64,000 nt of DNA from Hymenobacter cellulosilyticus (GCF_022919215.1 NZ_CP095046.1:1168501-1232500); one strand, 5' to 3'. Shown: positions 8,832 to 19,548, counted from the stretch's first letter. Made by a program: numbers and translations. The notes: generated from the letters alone by a model not told the origin.

Positions 8832-11800
8832 ATGGAAATCAATCCGGTTACGGCTCCGCTCAGCCTGCTTACCCGCCTCCAGGCCTCCCGGCAGGAGCTG
8901 CTGGATTTGGGCCTGCGCAACCCGCTGCTCAACTTCCGGCCTTCCCCGGCCCGCGGCGTGATGGTGACCGGAGAGCAGTCGGCGGCGGTGTACGAGGGAC
9001 TGGTGCGCCGGGCGAAGACCATGTACTTTCTGGCCTCTCCGGAGGCCCGGCCCGTGGCCGCAAAGTCATTGTTGGGCGCAGAGCCAGGGCTTGAGAAAGA
9101 AATAACCGAAGCTGCTTTGGGTCCGGCGGAAGCGGAGGTAGCCGCTCCCAGCCTGCCGCCGGGCCCGGGGAAGCCGAGCGCCAAAGCCTGCTCACCGACA
9201 ACAAGCTGCAGACCGCCGAGCCGCTAGCCAAGCTTGAAAACCGCCTGCTCAACACGTATTATACGGCCCGCACCAGCCTGGAAGAGCAGGGCGTCAACAT
9301 CCTGTACCTGGCGCTGGGCCAGCTCACCTGGTACGAGGCCGACAGCAGCCCGGAGCCCCGGCGGGCGCCCTTGCTGCTGGTGCCGGTGCTGCTGGAGCGG
9401 GGCACGGCCGCCGAGCGGTTTAAGCTGCGCCACACCGGGGCCGAGGTAGAAGGCAACCTCAGTTTGCAGGCCAAGCTGCGGGCCAGCTTTGGCCTGATGC
9501 TGCCCCTGCCCGAAGCCGAGGAAGAGTTCCGCGTGGCCGATTACTTCGCCGCCGTGGCCGAAGCCGTGGCGGGCCTGCCGCGCTGGCAGGTGCAGCCCGA
9601 TGCCATTGCCCTGGGCTTCTTTTCCTTCGGCAAATTCTTGCTTTACCGCGACCTGGACCCGGCCGCCTGGCCCACCGCCGCGGCCTTGCTGGAACACCCG
9701 GCCATTGCCGCCCTGCTGGGCCCCGACACCGGCTTTCAGGATGCCCTGCCTACGCTCACCGACGAGGCGTTTCTGGACAATGAAAGCACCGCCCACGAGC
9801 TGCACCAGGTGCTGGACGCCGATTCGTCGCAGTTGCTGGCGCTGCTGGCCGTGCAGGAAGGCCGCAACCTCGTGATTCAGGGGCCACCGGGCACGGGCAA
9901 GTCGCAGACCATTGCCAACCTGTTGGCCGAGGCCATTGGAGCCGGCAAGAAAGTATTATTCGTGGCCGAGAAAATGGCGGCCCTGGAAGTGGTGCAGCGC
10001 CGGCTGGAAAATCTGGGACTGGGCGCGGCCTGCCTGGAATTGCACAGCCACAAAGCCAACAAGAAAGCCCTGCACGACGAGCTCCGACAGACGCTCAGTC
10101 TGGGCCGCCCGGCTCCGGCCCTGGCTGATCAGGTGGCCCAGCTGCCCCGCTACCGTGCCGCCCTGAACGACTACGCCCTAGCCGTGAATGCGCCCATCGG
10201 CCGCAGCCGCCGCACGTTTCAGCAGGTGGTGGGCGAGTTGCTGCGTCTGAACGAGGAGCGGGGCCCGGTAGAGCTGCCCCGCCTGGCCTTCACGACGCTA
10301 GCCAGCTGGACCGATGCCGACGCGGCCCACGCCGAAGATCAAGCCCGGCGCCTGCAGGCTACGCTACAGAAAATCGGCCGTCCCAAAAGCCTGCTGTTCT
10401 GGGGCAGTGAGAGGCTGGTCTTGCTTCCCGCCGACCAACAAGCTCTGACGCATTCCTTGCAGGCTGCCCAGGCGGCCGTTGCCCATTTGCAAACTGCCGC
10501 CCACGCGCTGGCCGACCACCTGTGCCTGCCCGCGCCTCCAGACCGGGCCGCTGCCGAAGCCTTGCTGCCTGCCGCCCGCCACGCCCAGCTAGCCCCGCCC
10601 CTGGCCGGCGTAGCCGTGGCCGACTCTGCCTGGACCCAGCGCGCCAGCCAGCTTCAGGAGATGCTGCGGGCCGGGGCCAGCCATTCAGCTTTGCACCAGC
10701 AGCACGTCGCGACCTTGCTGCCCGAGGCCTGGAACCAGGAACTGCTGGCCGAGCGGGCTGCCTTACTTTCCGCCGGCGACAAATGGTGGAAATTCCTCAG
10801 TAATGACTACCGCCGCGCCAAAAAGCGCCTGCAAAGCTTCTGGCGTGGCCCATTGCCCGACGATGCCGCCGCGCTGCTGCCCGTAGTAGACGCTATTCAC
10901 GAAGCCCGCCGCCTGGCCCAGTTAGTGCAGGAGGCAGGCGTGTGGGCCGCTGGCCTGTTTGGCCCGGCCTGGCAAGGTCTGCGCTCCGACTGGCCTCAGT
11001 TGCGGAAAGTAGCTGATTATCTGGGTCTGACTCACCAGCGCGTTAGCCAAAATCAGCTGCCTGCCGCCCTGCTGTCCTACTTGGTGCAAGAACCCAACCC
11101 CGCCGACATTACCGGCCCGCTGGCGGCCGTGGAAGCTTCCTTGGCCCAGCACCGCGCCACCTTGCAGGGCGTAATTACTGCTTTGCAACTTAATGAGGTT
11201 CGGCGCTTTAGCTCCGAGGGCCGGCTGGAGTTTCAGCCTTTTGCCATTCAGCACGCCCAGCTCACTGGCTGGATGGCCGACGTGCCCGCCCTGCGCCTCG
11301 CCGTTGAGTGGAACAATGTAGCCGCCGCAACGGCTGAGCAGCTTCCCGAGCTGGTGGTAATGGCCGAAACCTGGGAGCTGGCCGCGGACCATCTGGCGGC
11401 AGCCGTGCGCCAGACGTGGCTGGAGTTCTTGCAGAAGCAGGCCTACACGCAGCACCCGGCGTTGCGGCAGTTTGAGCGGGCCAGTCATGAGCAAACCGCC
11501 GCCCGTTTCCGGGAAGCCGACGAAGACTCGCTCTACCATAACCGGGTGCGGGCTATGCAGCAGCATTTCAGCCAATTGCCCAATGCTCAGGCCAGCGGGC
11601 AAATGCTGCTTTTGCGCAACGAGTTTGCTAAGAAAACCCGCCATTTACCCCTGCGCCAGCTCATGCAGCAGGCCGGCCGCGCCATTCAGGCCATCAAGCC
11701 GGTGTTTATGATGTCGCCGCTGTCGGTGGCCAGCTACCTGCCCCGGGCGCCGTCGAATTCGACCTGGTGGTGTTCGACGAAGCCTCGCAGGTGAAGCCTG

Positions 11801-13622
11801 TGGATGCCCTGGGAGCCATTGCCCGGGGCCGGCAGCTGGTGGTAGTCGGCGACTCGAAGCAGCTCCCGCCCACCTCTTTCTTCGACGCCCTGACCGGGGC
11901 AGGGGAGGAGGCCGATGAAGAGAACGTCACGGCTGATATTCAAAGCATTCTGGAGCTGTGCAAGGCCCGGCAAATGCCCGAGCGGATGCTGCGCTGGCAC
12001 TACCGCAGTCAGCACCAGTCCCTGATAGCGCCATCCAACTACTTGTTCTACGACGACAAGCTGGTGATTTTTCCCAGCCCCGGCGGGCAGGAGCAACTGG
12101 GATTGATGTACCATCATTTGCCCGAAACTCACTACGAGCGGGGTACTACCCGCACCAATCCGCTGGAGGCGGCGGGCGTGGCCGAAGCCGTGCTGCGCCA
12201 CACTCGTACCACCCCCCAGCTGACCCTGGGCGTGGTAGCCTTCAGCCAGGCCCAGCGCCAGGCCGTGGCCGATGCCCTGGAAAAGCTGCGCCGCCAGCAC
12301 CCCGAAACCGAAGACTTTTTCAACCGCCACGCCCACGAGCCATTCTTTGTCAAGAACCTGGAAAACGTGCAGGGCGACGAGCGGGACGTGATTCTGATCA
12401 GCATTGGCTACGGCCGCACCCGGGAAGGCTACCTGAGCATGAGCTTTGGGCCCCTGAACGGCGAGGGCGGGGAAAGGCGGCTCAACGTGCTCATCACCCG
12501 GGCCCGGCAGCGCTGCGAAGTATTTACCAACCTCACGGCCGACGACCTGGACCTAACCCGCACCCAGGCCCGGGGTGTGGCGGCACTCAAGTCGTTTCTC
12601 CACTTTGCTCAGCACGGAATTCTCAACCAAAACCAGGAAACCGGCCGGGCTCCGGAGTCACCGTTCGAGGAGGCGGTGCACCGCGCCCTTACGGCCCGCG
12701 GCTACACCGTGCAGCCCCAGGTAGGCTCCCAGGGCTTCTATATTGATCTGGCCGTCGTGGACCCCGCCCAACCAGGCCGCTACGTGCTGGGCATTGAGTG
12801 CGACGGGGCCATGTACCACAGTGCCCGCTCGGCCCGCGACCGGGACCGGCTACGGCAGCAGGTGTTAGAAAACGTGGGCTGGAAGCTGCACCGCATCTGG
12901 AGCACCGATTGGTTTCGGGACCCGCTGCGCGAAACTGAGCGGACTGTACAGGCCATTGAGGCAGCCCGCCGCCTAGCGGTGCCGGATGAAGCTGAAGAAA
13001 GCGAAATGCTTGGCAGTGAAGCCGCCGAAGGTATTGCCCGGGAAGAAGTTCCCGGTGGCCCCGCGCCGCTGGCCGAGCCTTACCAGGTGGCTCAATTGCC
13101 CGCCGCGGCCCGGCAGCTGGAAGTACACCAGCACCCCATGGCTCGCCTGGCGGGTTGGGCGGCGCAGGTCGTAGCCATTGAAAGTCCGGTCCACCTTGAT
13201 GAGGTGACGCGCCGCATTACCTTGGCTACCGGGGCCACCCAGGTCGGAGCCCGGATTCGCAAAAGTGTAGCGGCAGCCGTGCGGCTGGCCGTCAACCTGC
13301 GCCATATTCGGCAGGAGGGTGACTTTCTGTGGGCGCCAGCCATGACGGCGGCTACGGTGCCCGTGCGGAACCGGAGCGGCCTGCCCACCGTGTCGCGCAA
13401 GCCGGGCTTCGTGGCCCCGAGGAGCTGGCCCGGGCCGTTCAGACCATCGTGCAGCACAGCTTTGCCCTGGAACGGCCGGCCGTAGTGCTGCCTGTGGCGC
13501 GTTTACTGGGCTTTGCCCGCCCGAACGAGGAAATGCGGGAGCTGATTGAGGCGGCTGTGCAGCAGCTGGTGCAGGCCGGAATCATACGAGACGTTTATGG
13601 CGTGCTACACCCGGCCGGGTAG
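8832..13622 (+). CDS. DUF4011 / SF1 helicase / Vsr-like nuclease / DUF3320 protein, candidate Hhe-type defence protein, three frameshifts
   Basis: The reconstructed protein is about 1597 residues. The order is: DUF4011 (RQELLDLGLRNPLLNF at ~18-33); Walker A GPPGTGKSQT near residue 351; 'VLFVAEKMAALEVV' motif Ia; Walker B 'VVFDEAS' near 980; 'VVVGDSKQLPPTSFF' motif III; 'NVQGDERDVILISIGYG' and 'RRLNVLITRAR' motifs of Upf1-like SF1 helicases. Next comes a PD-(D/E)XK Vsr/MTES_1575-like nuclease (~1277-1363: 'SPFEEAV', 'YIDLAVVD', 'GIECDGAMYH', 'DRDRLRQQVLE'), then a DUF3320-type winged region (~1450-1500). All key residues are visible. Single bases are missing at 9167-9170 (G4), 11741-11744 (C4) and 13415-13418 (C4). 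This architecture matches the one described by Gao and colleagues (2020, from memory) as the single-gene defence system Hhe. No accessory gene is adjacent. Confidence 0.85.
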
Positions 13623-13718
13623 GGCCGGAACAGGCTTTGAAACTTCCTTCGGCAGTGAGCAAGACTGCAGGCTACCGCGGTTACGTAGGTAGAGCACATT
13701 CACTCTGCCCACAGCTGT

Positions 13719-14686
13719 ATGCTTATTTCTCGTTGGTTTGTAGCCTTACTTTTCCTGCCCTTATCTGCCGCGGCGCAAACTGCCGACAGCCTCAGCACCG
13801 ACCGGCTGGTATTCTACACCTTCGCCAACGACGCATTTTTCCGTACCGACTACTACTTCACCCAGGGTATGACGCTGAATCTGGTGCTGCCGGTATTCAG
13901 CAAGTCGCCGGTAAACAAAATCCTGCTGCCTGGTCCGGCGGGCAGCGTGCACCACTACGGGGTAAAGCTGCACTATGACGGCTTCACCCCGCTGCGCATT
14001 CAGGACGACACCATCCGGCGCGGTGACCGGCCGTATGCCTCTTACATCTACGCCACGCTCTACCACACCGCTACCAGCAGCTCCGCTAAGCGCCGCCTGA
14101 CTTCGGGGCTAAACCTGGGCTTTATTGGTCCTGCTGCCGGTGCTAAAGCCTTCCAAACCAAGGTGCATGAGTTGCTCGACGCGCCCACGCCCCGGGGCTG
14201 GGACTACCAGATCCGCACCGATGTGGTACTGGGCTACGAAGCGCTGCTGGAGCAGCAGTTGCTTTCTGTGGGCCGGGTGGTGGAGGTAATCGGGCGGGGC
14301 AGGCCGCGCTGGGCACGCTCAATACCTTTGCCGGGGGCGGTCTGCTGGTGCGCATAGGCTACCTAACGCCCTACTTTCAGAACCTGGGTCTGGCATCCGG
14401 TCCAAACCGGTCGGGGTTGTCGCGGTGGCAGCTCTACGCCACTGGCTTGGCTGAGGGCCGCGTCGTGGGCTACAACGCTACCATGCAGGGCGGGCTCTTC
14501 AACCGCCGCAGTCCCTACACCCTGGCCTCTGCCGACCTGAAGCGGGTGGTAGCTCAAGGAACGGCCAGCGTGGTAGCTGCTTATGGCGACGTAAGCTTCC
14601 GGACCTCCGCCGTCTGGATTACGCCTGAGTTTCGCGGCAGCCGCCACCACGCCTGGGTGCAATTTGGGCTGGGCGTAGCATTTTGA
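13719..14686 (+). CDS. LpxR-like lipid A deacylase (DUF2219 family), one frameshift
   Basis: Outer-membrane barrel enzymes of this family remove the 3'-acyloxyacyl chain from lipid A in a calcium-dependent reaction. Evidence: a signal peptide (cleavage after AAA/Q), then 'FYTFANDAFFRTDYYFTQG', matching the N-D and following T/G positions of the LpxR active-site region; 'RGDRPYASYIYATL' is the second conserved block (D-R-P-Y-A). A series of barrel strands ends in 'HAWVQFGLGVAF' with a terminal aromatic, as expected for outer-membrane insertion. One G is missing from the G3 run at 14292-14294; restoring it joins 'VVEVIGAGQAALGTLNTF'. The reconstructed length is about 322 residues. It lies about 100 bases after the helicase gene; a functional link to it is not apparent. 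Confidence 0.75.
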
Positions 14687-14720
14687 ATAGCCGGCTACGC
14701 AGCTTTCGGGCAAAAAAGAA

Positions 14721-14749
14721 AAGGCCCCATCGGGTGATGGGGCCTTTTT
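14721..14749. terminator. Bidirectional Rho-independent terminator
   Basis: A perfect stem AAGGCCCCATC / GATGGGGCCTT with a 4-base-class loop, flanked by A-rich sequence on the left and T5 on the right, lies between the convergent LpxR-like and protease genes, so it can serve both. Confidence 0.85.
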
Positions 14750-14801
14750 AGGATGGCTACTGGAAGTGCGGCAGCTCGCGCCAACGCTTCCCGCGGCAGG
14801 C

Positions 14802-16811
14802 TTAGTGCTGAATCACGAGCTGACGGTCTACGGTCTTCATTCCGTTGCCCACTACGCGCACGTGGTACAGCCCGTCGGGCAGGTCCCGCACACTCACCTT
14901 GTTGAGTGAGGCATCGGCGTGCAACTGTACTACTTTGCGCGCTTTGCCGCGGGCATCGTAGAAGGTGGCTTCGGCTTCCTGACCTTCGGAGGCAATAGTT
15001 ACCTCATCCACTGCTGGGTTGGGGTAGATGCCCTGTTTGTCGTCGCCGGCTGCCCGGATGGGCTCGCAATAGCGGCAAGGCGTGCGTGGGAGGTTATCCA
15101 CGTACAACATGGCCGACGAAGGATTACCGCAGGCATCATTGAAAGTTACCTCAACGGGGTCGTAGGTTTCGTAGTCGGGCGTCCGGACAGTGATGGAGCT
15201 TGAGCCCTGCCCGCCAGTGATGCTCCAGCCATAGGGCACCGTCCAGTTATAATTGCTGTTATTGCCTGAGACCGTATAACGCTGACTAGAGTTAAAGAAT
15301 ACCGTCTGGTTCCCGGTGACGGTGCTGTTTGCTGCCTGGCCCACCACTACCGTAATCGAGCGGTAGCCGCTGCTGCCGCAGGGGCCGTTGCTGCTGGTAT
15401 GAATTTCGTACGCGCCTGGCGTTACGTTGGCAGGTACCGAGATGGTAACAGTCGTAGTCGAGCCTACATTGTAGGAAGACTGGTAGATGACGCCCTGGCC
15501 ACCGTTAACGGTCCAGCCGAGGTTAGGCAACGACCAGTTGCTGGAAGTAGCGGCCGCACCGGGCGTAAAGCTGATATTAAACGTACCGCCGCCGCATACA
15601 TAGTAGGTCGACTGGGTTGGCGTGGGCGGAGGCGAGCTAGGCGTGATGGTTACCACGTTGCTGGTGTACCAATACTGCCGGGGCGACGAGAAGGTGTTAT
15701 AAATCCGGTGCGTCGATACCCGCCGGTAGTACGTGGTAGCATAGCAGTCCCAGGGCTGGAAATCTTTGCCCGTGGCGTTGCCGTCAATATTGTAGAAGTT
15801 CACATTGTCGTAGCTGTACTGCCACTGCGCCCATTCTTTCTCGGAGCCCTCGGCAAACTTGCCGGAGCCCACGGCTGCAGCATACGCCTGGAATTCGGCC
15901 GAATTCTCATCGGCCAGCACCCGGCCCTTGATACGGGCGGGCACGGCGCCGTAGGCTACGCACTGATTGTCACAGATAACATTGGAGCCGCAGGGCGTCC
16001 AGGACGGAGGGTTTGCCAAAGTGTTGGCAATCCAGGGAGCATACTCCGAAACCCGGGCATAGATACCCAGATACCGCGGGTCGGCGCAACCAAAGCCCCA
16101 GCTTACGACCCCAGCCAGGATTGGCGTGCCGCTGCTGTTCCGAACAATCAGTGGTCCGCCGCTGTCGCCCTGGCAGGCATCTACGCCGCCCTGAGGCAAA
16201 CCGGCAGCCAGCATACCATTGGTGATGGTGAAGCCCGAAGGATTATACTGGCTGTTAGCCGTTGCATTAGAGGCGATTGGCAGATTTACGCTGTAGAGCT
16301 GGTCCGGCTGGCTACCGCCCGACGAGAGCCGGCCCCAGCCGGAAACAGTGGCGTTTACACCGGGGTTGGTAAGGCCTGCGGAAACAGTAGAAGACGTAGC
16401 GTAGCTGATAATCTGTGCGTTAGCACTCGTCGAAATAGGGCTGGAAAGCAGCAGTAGGGCCACATCATTGTCGTGGGTACCGGCATTGTAATTCGGGTGA
16501 ACCAGAATTTGCTCAATGGTATACATCTGCCCCGAACCCTTCTGGTTGCGGAACGTCAGGCCCGCGTAGATTCGCAGATCATTGGGGCTTTTGTTTGCTA
16601 CGCAGTGAGCTGCCGTCAGAATCCAGCGGCTGCCAATGATGGAGCCGCCGCAGCCATCCAGCCCGTTGATGGTCATTAGCACCTGCCACGGCACCTGGTC
16701 GATAGTAGTCGGCGCACCTCCCACAATGTCTGGCTTTTGGTCCTGTGCCCAGGCAACCGGCGCCAGCATCAGCCCAACAAGCATGAGAAATAAGAGACGA
16801 AGTGTTTTCAT
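14802..16811 (-). CDS. Secreted trypsin-like serine protease with PKD-like domains and type IX sorting domain
   Basis: A 669-residue S1A-family endopeptidase. The signal peptide ends near residue 22 (AWA/Q). A very short propeptide (QDQKPD) precedes IVGG at 29-32. Catalytic triad: His69 (TAAHC), Asp116 (DNDVALL), Ser217 (GDSGGP). Asp211, six residues before the serine, predicts cleavage after Arg/Lys. Domain 1 ends near 265. It is followed by Ig/PKD-like regions (~425-590, Gly/Ser/Thr-rich with 'WTVNGGQGVIY' and 'WSITGGQGSSS'). A type IX secretion type-A C-terminal domain (~595-669) shows 'GIYPNPAVDEVTI', 'FYDARGK' and 'LPDGLYHVRV'. The product should be exported across the outer membrane and attached or released. 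The start at 16811 is preferred over 16916 because the signal peptide begins there. It is the only gene on its transcript. Confidence 0.9.
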   Translation of the reverse strand: MKTLRLLFLMLVGLMLAPVAWAQDQKPDIVGGAPTTIDQVPWQVLMTINGLDGCGGSIIGSRWILTAAHCVANKSPNDLRIYAGLTFRNQKGSGQMYTIEQILVHPNYNAGTHDNDVALLLLSSPISTSANAQIISYATSSTVSAGLTNPGVNATVSGWGRLSSGGSQPDQLYSVNLPIASNATANSQYNPSGFTITNGMLAAGLPQGGVDACQGDSGGPLIVRNSSGTPILAGVVSWGFGCADPRYLGIYARVSEYAPWIANTLANPPSWTPCGSNVICDNQCVAYGAVPARIKGRVLADENSAEFQAYAAAVGSGKFAEGSEKEWAQWQYSYDNVNFYNIDGNATGKDFQPWDCYATTYYRRVSTHRIYNTFSSPRQYWYTSNVVTITPSSPPPTPTQSTYYVCGGGTFNISFTPGAAATSSNWSLPNLGWTVNGGQGVIYQSSYNVGSTTTVTISVPANVTPGAYEIHTSSNGPCGSSGYRSITVVVGQAANSTVTGNQTVFFNSSQRYTVSGNNSNYNWTVPYGWSITGGQGSSSITVRTPDYETYDPVEVTFNDACGNPSSAMLYVDNLPRTPCRYCEPIRAAGDDKQGIYPNPAVDEVTIASEGQEAEATFYDARGKARKVVQLHADASLNKVSVRDLPDGLYHVRVVGNGMKTVDRQLVIQH

Positions 16812-17416
16812 AGTAGGATTAGAAAATGGTGAAAATGAATTAAGAAAAGAAGAGAAAATGCAATTGAAATAATTAAGGACATAGTATTCCTGCACGGCTA
16901 AAAAGCAGCGAAACAAAATGCCGGAATAAATATGTGGCAGCCTTGCTTAAGCAATACAAAAAGCAATACGTCTCCTGCGACGCCAAATAAAATGACGCTA
17001 ACAGGACAGCGCTTTTTTGTTAGAAAAGCAGTGCTTTACCAGAAATAGAAAAAGGGGTTGTGTCGTAAATAGAGCTAAATGGCAACAGATTCGAAACGAT
17101 GGACTCTCTTCTAAATGAAGTGGTAAGCCAAAGGAATATGTGCAATAGGGATAGAGGATTCCGAAGAATCAGGGCGTAAACGACTAAGGCAAACGTAAAG
17201 GATATTTCGGTTTATTCAATGCATTAAGTGAAATAAATATTAAGGCTATTTATGCTGCTATAATCCCAGGGACACATTGTATTTTAACGATGTCATGGTC
17301 TGGTATAAAGGACGTTCTCTATGATGATAAATGAGCTTAGAAGCACACCTGTACTTCTAAGCTCATGCGTGTATTAATAAAGCTTATAAAAACTTGCTCT
17401 TTTTGCAGTAACAGCC
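16812..17416. other. AT-rich 605-base intergenic region
   Basis: No convincing gene is present. A TACGTTTG core on the minus strand (17197-17190), with TTG 18 bases upstream (17218-17216), fits a Bacteroidota promoter for the protease but would leave a leader of about 380 bases. A 13-base perfect hairpin lies at 17331-17366. Composition is far more A/T-rich than the flanking genes. Confidence 0.4.
17331..17366. terminator. Perfect 13-base hairpin downstream of the EamA gene
   Basis: ATGAGCTTAGAAG (17331-17343) pairs perfectly with CTTCTAAGCTCAT (17354-17366) around a 10-base loop. It lies about 50 bases beyond the minus-strand transporter stop. A T tract is weak, so termination is likely but not certain. 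Confidence 0.45.
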
Positions 17417-18375
17417 TTACTTCGCCCGGTGAATAATAGCCACGCTCACCAGAATAATGACCATGCCCAGCAAGTGCCAGAGGTTGAAAGCTTCGCCGTC
17501 CAGCACCCCCATGTCAGGGCCATAATGGGTACCAGGTAGGTATTGGAAGCCGCAAACAAGGCCGTCGACTGCTGAATGAGCTTATTGAAGAGTACCATGG
17601 CCACCGCAGTGCTCATCGTGGCCAGCAGGGCAATGTAGCCGAAGGCCTGCCACGCCCCCGGCACGTGCTGCAGCTTGTACAAAAACTCGGTGCCCGCCAG
17701 CAGGTACACCAACGCCGGTCCGCCAATGTACAACAGCAGCAGACCCGTCACGGCCAGGGGCGGAATGCCCTGCAGGCGGTTCTTAATCACGTTGACGCTG
17801 ACCCGTAGCCCATAGTAGCCAGCACGATATACAGACCATACCAGGCATTGCCCTCACCGCTGGGCGTGGCCTCGCCACCGCTGCCACCCAGCAGCATTAG
17901 TACCACCGTGCCCACCAAACCCAGCACGATGCCGGCCACCCGGAGGGGCGTGAGCTTTTGCCCGAAGAACAGGGCACCCACCAGCAGCGTGAACACGGCC
18001 GTCAGGGCGTTGAGTACTCCGGCCAGGCCCGAGGCCAGCTTGGTTTCGGCGTAGGCAAACAGAAACGCCGGAACCAGGGTGCCCACCACGCCGCTAAGTA
18101 CTAGCCACTTCACGCGGCTGCGCTCCAGCTGGGGCAGATGCTTCACGGCGAAAGGCAGCAGAATCAGGGCCGCTACCGTCACGCGCGTGGCCCCAACTCC
18201 ATGGCCGAAAACACCACCAGCCCTTTCTTCATCAGAATAAACGACGTGCCCCAGATAGTGGCCAGCGTGATGAGCAGCACCCAGGCCGAAGCCGGCGTGC
18301 GGTGGGGTGGGGCGACGCTACCGGAGTGGTTTCGGGAGCAACGGTAACGGCCGGGGCGGTAGGGGTGGGGGACAT
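17417..18375 (-). CDS. EamA/DMT-family exporter, four frameshifts
   Basis: A drug/metabolite transporter of about 320 residues with ten expected helices in two EamA repeats. Conserved parts: 'LATIWGTSFILMKKGLVVFSA' and 'MELGATRVTVAALILLPFA' in repeat 1; 'LAGVLNALTAVFTLLVGALFF' and 'LRVAGIVLGLVGTVVLML' at its end; and 'ALFAASNTYLVPIMALTWGVLDGE' in repeat 2, ending 'VSVAIIHRAK'. Single bases are missing at four plus-strand runs: C5 17506-17510, C3 17802-17804, C4 18191-18194, and one of the two G4 runs in 18304-18312. With four bases restored the span is a whole number of codons from ATG 18375 to TAA 17417. The short Thr/Pro/Val-rich N-terminal tail is of unknown role. The substrate is unknown. 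Confidence 0.8.
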
Positions 18376-18414
18376 GCGAGGGCGGAAAAAGAGCGGAACA
18401 GACTAAAAAAGAAC

Positions 18415-18511
18415 GTCATGCAGAGGCGCAGCCGAAGCATCTCGCGTGCAGTGCTATTCAAAAGCAGGGCAACGACACTAGCGAGATGCTTCGGCTGCGC
18501 CTCTGCATGAC
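18415..18511. repeat. REP-like 31-base perfect inverted repeat
   Basis: Left arm 18415-18445 begins GTCATGCAGAGGCGCAGCC and ends ATCTCGC. The right arm 18481-18511 is its exact reverse complement (GCGAGATGCTTCGGCTGC...CATGAC). The spacer is 35 bases. It fills the gap between the EamA and dusB genes, which point the same way. A related, diverged copy is at 21691-21787. A mobile or REP-type origin is likely, given two members so close together. Confidence 0.85.
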
Positions 18512-18539
18512 AAAAGATTAACGTACGCTACTACAAAGC

Positions 18540-19529
18540 TTACCCGACCAGCACGGGCTCGGCAGCGGTTATTTCCTCCAGAATGGCCTGCACTTCGGCT
18601 ACCGAATACGTTTCGACCAGGCGCATGCGCCACTGTTTGGCGCCTTCCAAACCGCGGAAATAGTGGGCGTAGTGGCGGCGCATTTCCAAAATGCCGGACC
18701 GCTCACCTTTCCATTCGATGCTCTTTTCAAAGTGCATGCGGCACATGGCCACGCGCTCCTCTACCGTGGGCGGGGCCAGCTTTTCGCCGGTAGCCACGAA
18801 GTGCTTGATTTCGCGGAAAATCCAGGGGTAGCCGATGCTGGCCCGGCCAATCATGATGCCGTCCACGCCGTAGCGGTTTTTGTACTCCACCGCTTTTTCG
18901 GGTGAGTCGATGTCCCCGTTGCCGAAAATCGGGATTCGGATGCGAGGGTTTTCCTTGATTTTGGCAATCAAACGCCAATCGGCGTCGCCCTTATACATCT
19001 GCACCCGGGTGCGGCCGTGCACCGTGAGGGCCTCAATACCAATGTCTTGCAGGCGCTCGGCTACTTCCTCCACGTTCAGGGTGTTTTCGTCCCAGCCGAG
19101 GCGGGTTTTTACCGTCACGGGCAGGTGGGTGGCTTTTACCACGGCGCTGGTCATCTGCACCATCTTCGGGATGTCGCGCAGTAGGGCCGCCCCGGCCCCG
19201 CGGCAGGCCACCTGCTTTACCGGGCAGCCGTAGTTGATGTCAATCAGGTCGGGGCCGGCCAGGGTGCTGATGCGGGCACACTCGCCCATCGTGTCCACGT
19301 CGGAGCCAAAGAGCTGAATGCCAATGGGCCGCTCGTAGTCGAATACGTCGAGCTTCTTACGGCTTTTGGCCGCGTCCCGAATCAGGCCTTCCGAGGAAAT
19401 AAACTCGGTGTACATCAAATCGGCCCCGTTGGCTTTGCATACGGCCCGGAACGGCGGGTCGGATACGTCCTCCATGGGCGCTAGAAGCAAGGGAAAATCG
19501 GGCAGGGCAAGGTCGCGGATGTGTACCAC
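18540..19529 (-). CDS. dusB: tRNA-dihydrouridine synthase DusB
   Basis: An FMN-dependent enzyme that reduces uridines in the tRNA D-loop using NADPH. At 329 residues it has the usual length. The TIM-barrel motifs are intact: 'LAPMEDVSDPPFR' (FMN site, residues 16-28), 'DINYGCPVKQV' with catalytic Cys102, 'PVTVKTRLGWDE', 'LTVHGRTRVQMYKGDADW' and 'IFGNGDIDSPEKA', 'GVDGIMIGRASIGYPWIFRE'. The C-terminal helical domain carries 'EMRRHYAHYFRGLEGAKQWR'. The start at 19529 is 30 bases from a minus-strand TAAATTTG promoter core. Single-gene transcript, divergent from the CPBP protease gene. Confidence 0.95.
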   Translation of the reverse strand: MVHIRDLALPDFPLLLAPMEDVSDPPFRAVCKANGADLMYTEFISSEGLIRDAAKSRKKLDVFDYERPIGIQLFGSDVDTMGECARISTLAGPDLIDINYGCPVKQVACRGAGAALLRDIPKMVQMTSAVVKATHLPVTVKTRLGWDENTLNVEEVAERLQDIGIEALTVHGRTRVQMYKGDADWRLIAKIKENPRIRIPIFGNGDIDSPEKAVEYKNRYGVDGIMIGRASIGYPWIFREIKHFVATGEKLAPPTVEERVAMCRMHFEKSIEWKGERSGILEMRRHYAHYFRGLEGAKQWRMRLVETYSVAEVQAILEEITAAEPVLVG

Positions 19530-19548
19530 AGAGGAAGGCTATTACAGG

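Noticed and set aside
8832..13622. Four separate genes (DUF4011 fragment, helicase, nuclease, short tail)
   Set aside because: Each boundary is a one-base homopolymer shift inside a conserved motif, so a single large protein is the better reading.
15399..16457. 352-codon frame antisense to the protease
   Set aside because: Overlaps the catalytic domain and has Arg/Gly/Ala-rich shadow composition.
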